Of a stretch of DNA of 9,953 nt, positions 1 to 7,448 are shown one piece after another. Source of the stretch: Candidatus Cloacimonadota bacterium (GTDB taxonomy: Bacteria > Cloacimonadota > Cloacimonadia > Cloacimonadales > TCS61); assembly GCA_030592835.1 (NCBI GenBank), contig JAUVIJ010000051.1:1-9953 (forward strand). The letters are read 5' to 3'. The notes beneath the pieces were generated by a model. That model was not told the DNA's origin, did not search any database, and worked only from the letters and a program-made list of their open reading frames with translations. The position numbers and the translations under genes were made by a program. Position 1 is the first letter of the stretch; each line of letters opens with the position of its first letter.

Positions 1-2008
1 CCAGCATCCAATCTTCCTGGGAACCGCTTCCGGAACGACCCCAGAGAAAGTAACCTTCGAAATCATGACGTAAACGATAACCTGTCCAGGGGTTTATCAA
101 TGCTTCTGGTGCATAATATACACCGGGTGGGTAAACACCCGGTATACCTACCGGGTAGGTATCGGGATCGTAATTATCTATATAGCTATCCAAAAATGGC
201 AAACTATCCTGCCAGCCTATATAAGCCTGATCGATAACTGTTGGATCAACATTATTGTACTCGGATTCGTTATCCCAGTAAACTGTTATCTCGTTACCTA
301 TATCATCCATTCTAAGATAAGTGGACGGAAAATAAGGCGGTTCAGGACCAACATAATGAATAAATGTGTCAGGTAAGATAACTGTTTCCAGGGTCTGGGC
401 TTTACCATATATTTTTTTTGCCCAGAGAGATTGCACTTTAAGATCAAGAAGATTATCACCTGGGAAAATAGCAATAACTATCTTCATAGTTTTTCCAGGT
501 ATTAGATTCCAGGAAGTTTCAGATGGATTCGACATACCCTCCATATCACCATAAAAGGCAAAGAGATATCGAGTATCAAGGGGTGTGTCGAGTTGAGTTT
601 CGGGAAAATCTCTTAAGGATGTGTATTTCGAATCATCCGGATTCCTGTCCGTCAGTAACCAGTACTGCTGATTAGCAGTCTGTCCTGGAGGATCGGGATC
701 GAGAGGATCGGTGTCATCCGGTCCGTCACCAACATCCCAGGTCCAGCAGGAAAATTCCAGTTCATCCGGATCGGGAGAACAGACACGGGATCCCACATAA
801 CCCTGAGTAAGACCATTGTCACCATCATAATCATAGGTGTAGGCAAACTCATAACCTTCCCCGGGGACATAACTACTGACATCGTCTGTGGCAATTGTAG
901 ATCCACCCCAGGCTTGAGGTCCAACATCAGAATCCATGTATATACCCATAGCACAATCGAAAAGCGTATCGAGGACATTCATGTTGGTAATACTAAACTC
1001 GAGATAAACAAGGTTTTTAATATGTTCATAACTCCATTGAAGGCTGAGTTGGCGAACCCGCACGTTCAGGGGATAATGTTTGCTTTGATCTTTGCTGTCT
1101 CCCCAGTCTCTCTCTCCGGCTGTTCCAAAGGGACTGTAATCGTAATAATAGGCAAGATAATCCTGTTCGGAAACCGGATAGCCGTCTTCATCATAAAGGG
1201 AGTCACCATCGTCGTCAGACGGTTCGGTGAAGTTGTAGATCTCGTTAGATTCATCACTCAAATCAACGAATCCCAAGGGGAACCAGATATTAAGGTTTTC
1301 TGTAACCGAAGTAAAATCTGATGTCTCCAGTTCATGCAACCACTGACTACCCATATGGCTAAATTGAGAAGGCAGCTCATCTCCACAACGGAAGGGGAAA
1401 TCATACCCCAGCGCATCTTCGTCAATTAACCCATCACCATCATCATCAACACCTCTTCTCTGGCTTCTGATAGAAGTTAAGGCCACATTATCAGAACTAT
1501 TATATTGTGAATACTGCTGACCAAGCGATGAAATTTCCAGGGGATTATAGGCAGGCAGGAATTCTTTCAGATCCTGATCACCATCGAAACCCTCCGATAC
1601 CAGAGTATCGACTACCAGGACCAACCCAGGTACCCAGCCATTCTCTTCATCACCTTCTGCAACTACATCATTCTCATCGTTTGGCGGCCAGTTAAGCCAA
1701 AACAGTCGTCGATTAAAATTATCTCTCCTGATCTTCTTAGCACCAAACCAGAGAGCACCACGGTAGAGATAATCTATTCCGCTACCACCCGGATACTCCA
1801 GGGAAGGCCAGGGCGGGTTACTGTCGCCACCGGATCCGAAGAATCCGTAGTTACTAATCCGCAGCCAGATATTACCGACATTGTGCCATTTGTTAAGATC
1901 CAATTGCTTGTCGGCTCCATGATCCACTACAGCTTTTGCAAAAAGCAAACTTCCTACTGCAAGCAGAATCACTATTGTTAGAAGGATTTGTATTTTCGTG
2001 AACTTCAT
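1..2008 (-). CDS. Large secreted protein with DxDGD calcium-binding-like motifs, C-terminus beyond window
   Basis: The frame is open from an ATG at 2008 to the left edge (669 codons, no stop), so the C-terminus is missing. GGAGG lies 7 nt before the ATG. Residues 1-25 look like a signal peptide: Lys near the start, a hydrophobic core, then LFAKA, predicting export. The mature part is rich in Asp, Tyr, Trp, Gly and Pro. Three acidic stretches, near residues 188-198 (DDDGDGLIDED), 265-275 (DDDGDSLYDED) and 393-399 (DYDGDNG), resemble Ca2+-binding loops of thrombospondin type 3 or dockerin-like repeats. Only four Cys are visible (208, 352, 410, 421). A DP-rich, linker-like run follows Cys421. 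It starts 17 bp after tonB, so it is probably the last visible gene of the TonB operon and may be an exported or surface partner of the receptor. From memory it resembles unnamed large exported proteins found near TonB receptors in FCB-group genomes. A sorting domain may lie in the missing part. Function unknown. Confidence 0.85.
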   Translation of the reverse strand, partial: MKFTKIQILLTIVILLAVGSLLFAKAVVDHGADKQLDLNKWHNVGNIWLRISNYGFFGSGGDSNPPWPSLEYPGGSGIDYLYRGALWFGAKKIRRDNFNRRLFWLNWPPNDENDVVAEGDEENGWVPGLVLVVDTLVSEGFDGDQDLKEFLPAYNPLEISSLGQQYSQYNSSDNVALTSIRSQRRGVDDDGDGLIDEDALGYDFPFRCGDELPSQFSHMGSQWLHELETSDFTSVTENLNIWFPLGFVDLSDESNEIYNFTEPSDDDGDSLYDEDGYPVSEQDYLAYYYDYSPFGTAGERDWGDSKDQSKHYPLNVRVRQLSLQWSYEHIKNLVYLEFSITNMNVLDTLFDCAMGIYMDSDVGPQAWGGSTIATDDVSSYVPGEGYEFAYTYDYDGDNGLTQGYVGSRVCSPDPDELEFSCWTWDVGDGPDDTDPLDPDPPGQTANQQYWLLTDRNPDDSKYTSLRDFPETQLDTPLDTRYLFAFYGDMEGMSNPSETSWNLIPGKTMKIVIAIFPGDNLLDLKVQSLWAKKIYGKAQTLETVILPDTFIHYVGPEPPYFPSTYLRMDDIGNEITVYWDNESEYNNVDPTVIDQAYIGWQDSLPFLDSYIDNYDPDTYPVGIPGVYPPGVYYAPEALINPWTGYRLRHDFEGYFLWGRSGSGSQEDWML

Positions 2009-2025
2009 TTATATTCCTCCAATTC

Positions 2026-2667
2026 TTAATTCTTCAAATTAAAGGTGACATCAAAAGTAACCCAAACCGCAACAGGTTTTCCACCACTTTTAGCAGGGGA
2101 GAATTCCCATTTCCTGACAGCGGTTACAGCTGCTTCATCAAGACCACCGGGACCGGACATAAGAGATTTAACCACATTGACAGCTCCAACTGAACCATCG
2201 GTAAAAACTTCAACTTCCAGCCAGACTTTACCCTCTATACCTGCTTTTTTCGCAAAATCAGAATACTCGGGTTGTACTCTTCTGATCGCTACAGGTGGAT
2301 CCTCGTAGATCTGAAACCTGTCAGTCGCACCGAAAGTTTGAGGAACTTCCTCTTCCTTATAAGGATCGAGCACGGTTGGAGCGATCGTTTCAATAATTTC
2401 TATTTCTTCATCTTCCTCATCGGAAATCTCGTCATCAATTACAATCTCGATCGTTGGTTTTACAGTTGTATCCGGAGGTTTGATCTTCTGTAGATCTTCC
2501 GGTGGGATCTCGATCGCAATCATCTCTCCGATCTCCCTTCTGAAAGGTTTTACTTCCAATTTGGGAAATACCAGAAAAGAAAATAACAGAATTAAAATCG
2601 CCAAGCTGACCGATTTCTCGTAATAACTCTGGGCTACGTCTTTCCAATCTGTTAGTTTAATATGCAT
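2026..2667 (-). CDS. tonB: TonB-family energy transducer
   Basis: This is the periplasm-spanning protein that passes energy from the ExbB/ExbD motor to the outer-membrane receptor. Residue numbers count from the GTG at 2673. There is a short cytoplasmic N-terminus, one membrane segment (about 22-37, LAILILLFSFLVF), a linker, and a C-terminal TonB domain (about 125-213) with the family hallmarks: QPEYSDFAKKAGIEGKV, then VFTDGSV, AVRKWEFSPA and a final VTFDVTF strand. The linker is very acidic around 80-110 (DDEISDEEDEEIEI) instead of the Pro-Lys-rich linker of E. coli TonB. The membrane segment lacks the His found in E. coli TonB. Start choice: GTG at 2673 directly abuts the exbD stop, but AAGG lies about 9 nt before the ATG at 2667 and only 3 nt before the GTG, so I prefer ATG (213 aa). 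Its position after exbB-exbD-exbD supports the call. The family is certain; the receptor it serves is inferred to be the neighbouring one. Confidence 0.93.
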   Translation of the reverse strand: MHIKLTDWKDVAQSYYEKSVSLAILILLFSFLVFPKLEVKPFRREIGEMIAIEIPPEDLQKIKPPDTTVKPTIEIVIDDEISDEEDEEIEIIETIAPTVLDPYKEEEVPQTFGATDRFQIYEDPPVAIRRVQPEYSDFAKKAGIEGKVWLEVEVFTDGSVGAVNVVKSLMSGPGGLDEAAVTAVRKWEFSPAKSGGKPVAVWVTFDVTFNLKN

Positions 2668-2673
2668 AGCCAC

Positions 2674-3081
2674 CTACCTTTTCAATTTCGCTTCAAAAGA
2701 GACCCGTAAAGCACTGGCTTTCCTTAATTGATTGAGTACATCCGACATTATTCCATAATTAGTTTCTTTATCAGTCCTGAAACAGGTGATCATGTTGAAA
2801 TCTTCACTCAATTTTTTCTGCATAACATACTGTACATCAGGAACCGATACTTCCATATCATCAATGGAAATAAGGCCACTTCTTCCTACATATATCGTAG
2901 AAGCATGGTTACGAGGTATTTTCTCAATTTCTCCTGCTTTAGGGAGATTTACTTTCAACCCTCTTTCCCGTACGAATACCGTAGATACCATGAAAAATAG
3001 TAGCAGCAGGAAGGCTATGTCAGACATGGAGGCAGTCGGGATCAGCATTTCGGGTTTTGTCTTTTTAACTATCTTTGCCAT
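2674..3081 (-). CDS. exbD: ExbD/TolR-family biopolymer transport protein (second copy in operon)
   Basis: This is an ExbD-type inner-membrane subunit that works with ExbB to convert proton-motive force into movement of TonB. At 135 aa it has normal family length. A basic N-terminus is followed by MLIPTASMSDIAFLLLLFFM. Asp21 sits at the start of the single membrane segment (about 19-37), at the place of the proton-carrying Asp of ExbD/TolR. The remainder is a periplasmic domain with the ExbD pattern (GLKVNLPKAGE, a short beta region, then a C-terminal TDKETNYGIMSDVLNQLRKA segment). AGGAAGG lies just before the ATG, 9 bp separate it from the upstream exbD, and its stop abuts the possible GTG start of tonB, so translation of the two may be coupled. 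It differs clearly from the other ExbD outside the membrane motif, so the two are not a recent duplication. TolR is the alternative name, but the context favours a TonB system. Confidence 0.93.
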   Translation of the reverse strand: MAKIVKKTKPEMLIPTASMSDIAFLLLLFFMVSTVFVRERGLKVNLPKAGEIEKIPRNHASTIYVGRSGLISIDDMEVSVPDVQYVMQKKLSEDFNMITCFRTDKETNYGIMSDVLNQLRKASALRVSFEAKLKR

Positions 3082-3090
3082 AATACCTTC

Positions 3091-3501
3091 CTAATTGGTT
3101 GATAATGATATTTTCTCAGCACCAGCTGCCTGTATTTTGTCCAGAGCTTGAACCATGAACTTGTATTTACTCATCCTGTGGGTCCTTAAAGATACCACCA
3201 TGTCAGGATTTTCGCGGACTATTTCATAGATCTTGCTTTCCAGTTCATTGAGAGTAACCTCCTCTTCCAGATCAACACTTCTGAGCAGTATTTTGCCTTC
3301 ATCATTGATCTCTACCCGAGTCAGGTTCTCTTTTTTGATCCTGCCCTTGCTTTCACCCATTTCAGGCAGAACCAGTCCTAGCCCTTTTTTGATATCGAAT
3401 TTGGTCGTCGACAGGAAAAAGATCAGCATGAGAAAAGCTATATCAGACATGGAGGCAGTTGGTATTCCTCCAAGACTTTTTCTTTTCCTGCGTAAATTCA
3501 T
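3091..3501 (-). CDS. exbD: ExbD/TolR-family biopolymer transport protein (first copy in operon)
   Basis: This is an inner-membrane motor subunit of the ExbB-ExbD complex, 136 aa. The very basic N-terminus (MNLRRKRKSLGG) fits a cytoplasmic tail. Then comes IPTASMSDIAFLMLIFFLSTT, a single membrane segment with Asp20 at the conserved proton-relay position. The periplasmic part has the usual GLGLVLPEMGE stretch and a C-terminal MSKYKFMVQALDKIQAAGAEKISL segment. AGGGGG lies 4 nt before the ATG and 10 bp separate it from the exbB stop. It shares the PTASMSDIAFL block with the next exbD but has a different, more charged periplasmic domain (KGRIKKENLTRVEINDEGK). Paired exbD genes after an exbB are common in FCB-group genomes, where the two proteins may form a mixed dimer inside the ExbB ring. 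That stoichiometry is inferred, not visible here. Confidence 0.93.
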   Translation of the reverse strand: MNLRRKRKSLGGIPTASMSDIAFLMLIFFLSTTKFDIKKGLGLVLPEMGESKGRIKKENLTRVEINDEGKILLRSVDLEEEVTLNELESKIYEIVRENPDMVVSLRTHRMSKYKFMVQALDKIQAAGAEKISLSTN

Positions 3502-3511
3502 TTATCCCCCT

Positions 3512-4312
3512 CTATTTATATTCTACGAGGGTTTCAATAAGTTTTTCAGAACCTCTTTGCATGTCAATGACCAGAGTATCCACCATTCCAAGGAACATGT
3601 TATTGAAGAACTGGATCGGTATGGCAACTGCTAGGCCAGCCGCAGTTGTAATCAGAGCAACCTGAATACCGCTGGCAACGATTGTCGGTTCGACTTCACC
3701 GGCTGCAGCAATATCACGGAAAGCGCGGATCATACCTACAACCGTTCCAAAAAAACCGAACATGGGAGCTAGGTTTATGGAGGTTGAGAGAGGAATAAAT
3801 CCTTTTTCCAGAAAAGCCATTTCCATAACACCGGCATTTTCAATCGCTTTTTCTACAGCTTCGATACCTATATCTACTTTCAGCAGTCCCAAATGGATGA
3901 TTACGGCTACAGGACCTTTTGTTTTTTCACAAAGCTGGATCGCTTCATCATATTTTTTTTCTTCGACCAGAGGGATCAATTTCTGCAGGAAATCATTCAG
4001 GTTTATTTTAGCATAACTGAGAGAGACAATTTTCCAGATAATCGTTGCAAGAGCCCAGATCACCAGAACAAGTATCGGCCACATAACAAAACCACCCTGT
4101 ATAAACAGATCTACCAGACCGCTACCAACAAGCTTTCGGGCGAACATTTCCAATCCGCCAGACTGTGGCGCTTCCTGAAATGGAGTTTCTTCCACCACCT
4201 CTTCGGTTTCTACGACTATGTCCTCATCAAGCTCATCCTGGGCCATGACAACAGCCGTAACCATAAAGTTGAAAAGCACCATCATAAGCAATATTTTAAC
4301 AAATTTACTCAT
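3512..4312 (-). CDS. exbB: ExbB/TolQ/MotA-family proton channel with signal peptide and acidic N-terminal extension
   Basis: This is the ring-forming inner-membrane subunit that, with ExbD, powers TonB. At 266 aa it is somewhat longer than E. coli ExbB. Residues 1-24 look like a cleavable signal peptide (hydrophobic core, VVMA then Q25). An acidic stretch (about 26-48, DELDEDIVVETEEVVEE) follows and should lie in the periplasm. Membrane segments are predicted at about 76-98, 176-196 and 212-235. The MotA/TolQ/ExbB core is clear: a cytoplasmic region with KKYDEAIQLCEKTKGPVA, then LAPMFGFFGTVVGMIRAF (Thr190) and ASGIQVALITTAAGLAVAIP (Thr223). The Glu of E. coli ExbB in the third segment (GIAEAL) aligns with Val218 here. 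AGGAGG lies 9 nt before the ATG. It starts 34 bp after the receptor stop and leads into two exbD genes. TolQ is possible by sequence, but the tonB and receptor neighbours favour ExbB. Confidence 0.94.
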   Translation of the reverse strand: MSKFVKILLMMVLFNFMVTAVVMAQDELDEDIVVETEEVVEETPFQEAPQSGGLEMFARKLVGSGLVDLFIQGGFVMWPILVLVIWALATIIWKIVSLSYAKINLNDFLQKLIPLVEEKKYDEAIQLCEKTKGPVAVIIHLGLLKVDIGIEAVEKAIENAGVMEMAFLEKGFIPLSTSINLAPMFGFFGTVVGMIRAFRDIAAAGEVEPTIVASGIQVALITTAAGLAVAIPIQFFNNMFLGMVDTLVIDMQRGSEKLIETLVEYK

Positions 4313-4321
4313 GCTCTACTT

Positions 4322-4327
4322 CCTCCT
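4322..4327 (-). promoter_or_regulatory. Strong Shine-Dalgarno site for exbB
   Basis: The minus strand reads AGGAGG, a full consensus match, 9 nt before the exbB ATG and inside the 34-bp receptor-exbB gap. No hairpin with a T-tract is visible in this gap, so transcription should continue from the receptor into the motor genes. Confidence 0.7.
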
Positions 4328-4346
4328 AATAATTATATTTATTTTA

Positions 4347-7300
4347 TTACCAGTTAAAAGACATACCAAAAGTAATTTTTCGGCCGCTATCCCAGTTAGC
4401 CGGATTCGCTGTCGAAAGATTATAGATATATTCGGTTCTATACGGTGTATAATCTGTACCTTGAAGGGTCAGATCCTCACCATTATAATAAGGAGATCCA
4501 GTTCTCGAATAAACCGAAAAAACATTCCTCTTGTTGAAAAGATTATCGACATCGACGTATAATTTCAGGGATACATTATCGCTGAAATTAATTCTCTTGG
4601 ATAATTTAAGATTAGCAGTTTCAGTATAATTCATACGTTCCTGATTGGTATCGAGTACAGTATCATCCTCGGTAGTAACGGTATAAGGTCTGCCTGAGGA
4701 AATCTGATACAGGAAGTTTACAGTGAAATCATCAAGGGGGAATTTAACATCGGTGAAGGGCAGGAAATATTCCTCGTCCCGGGCGATCTTGAAGGTCATA
4801 TTCAAACTTGCGGAATGTCTGATATCCCAATCAAGGGGAAATTCCCGAATTTTTGTATCTTCGTTTTGAGTTGCATTCACTGTGGAATCATTACCATCAG
4901 CCCAACCCAGAGAGTAGGAGAAAGATCCCGATATGAAGTTGGACAGCATTTTTTGAAGATTGAAATCAATTCCTCTGGCACTGCCGTAATTCTCAGATAT
5001 ATAACCATAAAGATCTGTGGTAACATCGACATTAGAACCGGGTTCAATATCATACCAGGGTACAAGAGTACCATCGTCCTGAAGGTAATATTTCACGGTA
5101 CTTACGTAATTATAAATATTTTTGAAATATGCCTGTACGTCAACCACGTAATCCTCACCGAACTGTTTCTGGAGCCCGACTTCGTAGGTTACTGTAATCT
5201 GAGGTTCCAAATTAAAGTTACCTATGGTGATATTCTGATTACTGATCAATGCGTCTTGAGGGGTCACAGAAGTGAAGATATACTGCATCTGCGGTAACTG
5301 GTTCTGATAATTATAGGCAAAATGCAGAACAGTGGTCTCGGAGATCGGATGAGAAACACCCAACCTTGGTGAGATCATCAATTGTTGCTTTTCATCATCC
5401 TCAAATTCCACTTCTTCAAATTCGCCGGCATTCCGGAGAACTTTATACTTATTTCCCAAATTCCAATAATCAAACCTGAGACCGGCATTAACGATCATAC
5501 CTTCCCATTCCATTTTATCCTGTAGGTAGTATGATACCTGTAAGGGATCTGCTTCGTATCCGTCTCTCTGTCCGGTAGCAGTTGTAATAGCCGCAAAAAG
5601 ATCTTCCTGGCTATAAAAATCCATGTCTTCAAAAGCGATTTCTAGGGTATCACCGTAGGTGTCGCTTCCCTCCTGCATATCGATAATAGGATCACCTTCA
5701 TTAACATGCTGGAAAGGATCGACATTGGAGAGATACTCAAAATATCTTAAGGGATCGATATCCCAGGGATCTGAAACCTGATCTTTTACTATGTGGTGTT
5801 GGATAAATTCGAATCCGGTTTTGAAACCATGGATCTGATTTAACTGATATTCAAAATCACTTCTCAATGTATAAGATTCGGTTTTATCATCGATATTGAA
5901 TCTGTAGATGGCACCTGGAGATCCGAATTCATTTGCCAGACCGTTAGGATTCCCGAGAGAATAGTAAGACCAGTCATATTCAGCTCCTTCCCCGATAAAG
6001 CCATTATCCGTAAGCATGTACATTCCGGATGTATTTATACCTTGAAGGTTTTCATAATAGGGATCGAATCCGAGAGGATGCTCCCAACTTGGTGCATCAA
6101 TCTGAACAAAATAATCATCCCTGGAAATTCCCCTGGGACCCTGGTATGAATTTTTCTTGTAATAACTCGCTTTGACATTCAGGTTCATCTGAGGACTGAA
6201 AAGATGATCGTAAGTAGCAATATACTGACGCTGCTCGTTTTCAACTTCGGCATAATGTTCCAGTGCATATTTCCAGTTATGAGCATAGGGATACCAGTGA
6301 TTCTGATTACCCCTGACTGCAAAAGTAAAGTTTTGTCTAGGATTGAATTTATACTTCATTTTCAGGTTAGCATTGTAAAGATTATAATTTCTGTCCTGAC
6401 CCAAATCAAAACCGATGAAATCATCCCTGCCCTCGTAAGGTTGATAAGGGGTATATTCTGAGATCAGCCAGTTGTCGCCGTCATTAGAAAGTTCTTCGTT
6501 GGGGTTGGAATCGTAATAGTCTTTGTAGCGGGAATCGTGCCAGTTGGCAGCACCATTGAAGAAAAAAGTGAATTTGTCCTGCAATGATTTTGCAAAAGGA
6601 CCAAGTACAGGGCCACCAAGAGCAAATTTAATAACGTCAGAATTGGAATTATAGAATCCGTCCGGATCTCCCAAAAGGTGATCGCTGACCAACTCTATTT
6701 TTCCGGAATATTCACTGGATCCATCTTTGGTGATGATGTTGACGATTCCTGACTGGGCATTACCGTATTCAGCAGTAAATCCCCCGGTCATGGTTTTCAT
6801 ATCCTGAATTGCATCGGTATCAATGGTAAGAGCAGCACCACCATCGACAGGGTCTGAAACTGAAAGACCGTCTATCGAATATACAACTTCATTACCACGT
6901 CCACCACGAACATGCAGGTCACCACCAACTCTTAATACACCGGGAGCAAGAGCTAGAATATCTTCGATATCGTCTACTGCTATATCTCCAATAGTCTCTG
7001 AATCGATCGTTGATCCGGAACCAGTATTATCTTTTTGTATCATATCGACCTTGGTTTCACTGATTATCATCCCATCGATTTTGAAGGCAACCGAGGTCAG
7101 CTCGACATCGAGGATTTTGGTTTCATCAACATTGATCTTTACTCCGGTAAGAGTGTGGGGATGAAAACCACCACGGGAACATTGTACTGTGTAAATCCCA
7201 GGTGGGATGTTTATGATAACAAATTGTCCATTTGCTTTTGTTTGAGTTCCAATTTCCAATCCTTCAAAGAAAACGAAAGCGAATGGTATTGGATTACCAT

Positions 7301-7403
7301 CCTGATCTGTTACTCGACCAGCCATTTTACCGGTTGTACCGCCAAAAAGTGGTATTAAAACTAAGGCGGAGAGTATGATTAAGGCTAATATTTTCCTTTG
7401 CAT
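4347..7403 (-). CDS. TonB-dependent outer-membrane receptor with carboxypeptidase-regulatory-like N-terminal domain
   Basis: This is an outer-membrane gated beta-barrel of 1018 aa that moves a ligand using TonB energy. Residues 1-21 or so form a signal peptide (MQRKILALIILSALVLIPLF). Residues about 26-108 form a carboxypeptidase-regulatory-like beta-sandwich (GRVTDQDGNPIPFAFVFFEG, then GIYTVQCSRGGF). SETKVDM (115-121) is a candidate TonB box. The plug runs from about 122 to 228: DDIEDILALAPGV, GGDLHVRGGRGNEVVYSIDG, and AEYGNAQSGIVNIITKDG at its end. The rest is a Tyr/Asp/Asn-rich barrel with long putative loops, one very acidic (about 656-672, EFEEVEFEDDEKQQ). It ends in FGMSFNW; a C-terminal aromatic residue is the usual barrel-assembly signal. 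AGGGGG lies 8 nt before the ATG at 7403. It is the first gene of the TonB operon, behind a promoter-like region. SusC-type receptors share this layout, but no SusD-like gene follows. The substrate cannot be inferred. Confidence 0.94.
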   Translation of the reverse strand: MQRKILALIILSALVLIPLFGGTTGKMAGRVTDQDGNPIPFAFVFFEGLEIGTQTKANGQFVIINIPPGIYTVQCSRGGFHPHTLTGVKINVDETKILDVELTSVAFKIDGMIISETKVDMIQKDNTGSGSTIDSETIGDIAVDDIEDILALAPGVLRVGGDLHVRGGRGNEVVYSIDGLSVSDPVDGGAALTIDTDAIQDMKTMTGGFTAEYGNAQSGIVNIITKDGSSEYSGKIELVSDHLLGDPDGFYNSNSDVIKFALGGPVLGPFAKSLQDKFTFFFNGAANWHDSRYKDYYDSNPNEELSNDGDNWLISEYTPYQPYEGRDDFIGFDLGQDRNYNLYNANLKMKYKFNPRQNFTFAVRGNQNHWYPYAHNWKYALEHYAEVENEQRQYIATYDHLFSPQMNLNVKASYYKKNSYQGPRGISRDDYFVQIDAPSWEHPLGFDPYYENLQGINTSGMYMLTDNGFIGEGAEYDWSYYSLGNPNGLANEFGSPGAIYRFNIDDKTESYTLRSDFEYQLNQIHGFKTGFEFIQHHIVKDQVSDPWDIDPLRYFEYLSNVDPFQHVNEGDPIIDMQEGSDTYGDTLEIAFEDMDFYSQEDLFAAITTATGQRDGYEADPLQVSYYLQDKMEWEGMIVNAGLRFDYWNLGNKYKVLRNAGEFEEVEFEDDEKQQLMISPRLGVSHPISETTVLHFAYNYQNQLPQMQYIFTSVTPQDALISNQNITIGNFNLEPQITVTYEVGLQKQFGEDYVVDVQAYFKNIYNYVSTVKYYLQDDGTLVPWYDIEPGSNVDVTTDLYGYISENYGSARGIDFNLQKMLSNFISGSFSYSLGWADGNDSTVNATQNEDTKIREFPLDWDIRHSASLNMTFKIARDEEYFLPFTDVKFPLDDFTVNFLYQISSGRPYTVTTEDDTVLDTNQERMNYTETANLKLSKRINFSDNVSLKLYVDVDNLFNKRNVFSVYSRTGSPYYNGEDLTLQGTDYTPYRTEYIYNLSTANPANWDSGRKITFGMSFNW

Positions 7404-7448
7404 CTAATAATCCCCCTATTGTCCTGAAATTCTAATTTTTAGACAAAA

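Noticed and set aside
685..710. Cluster of GATC sites as a methylation or repeat element
   Set aside because: It is explained by a DP-rich coding stretch (GAT CC codons) in the secreted protein. No longer repeat unit exists.
652..978. Minus-strand Met-rich open frame of about 108 codons
   Set aside because: It is a shifted frame inside the secreted-protein gene. Its Met- and Val-rich content is what a frame shift of GAT/GGT-rich coding sequence produces.
914..1321. Plus-strand open frame of about 135 codons with hydrophobic stretches
   Set aside because: It lies fully opposite the secreted-protein gene, which has a signal peptide, a Shine-Dalgarno site and an uninterrupted frame of 669 codons. 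It has no ribosome site or domain of its own.
3893..4357. Plus-strand open frame opposite exbB
   Set aside because: It is antisense to a clearly recognised ExbB. The Phe/Tyr/His-rich content is typical of a shadow frame.
4815..5297. Plus-strand open frame of 160 codons opposite the receptor
   Set aside because: It is antisense to the receptor barrel, with no recognisable domain and no ribosome site.
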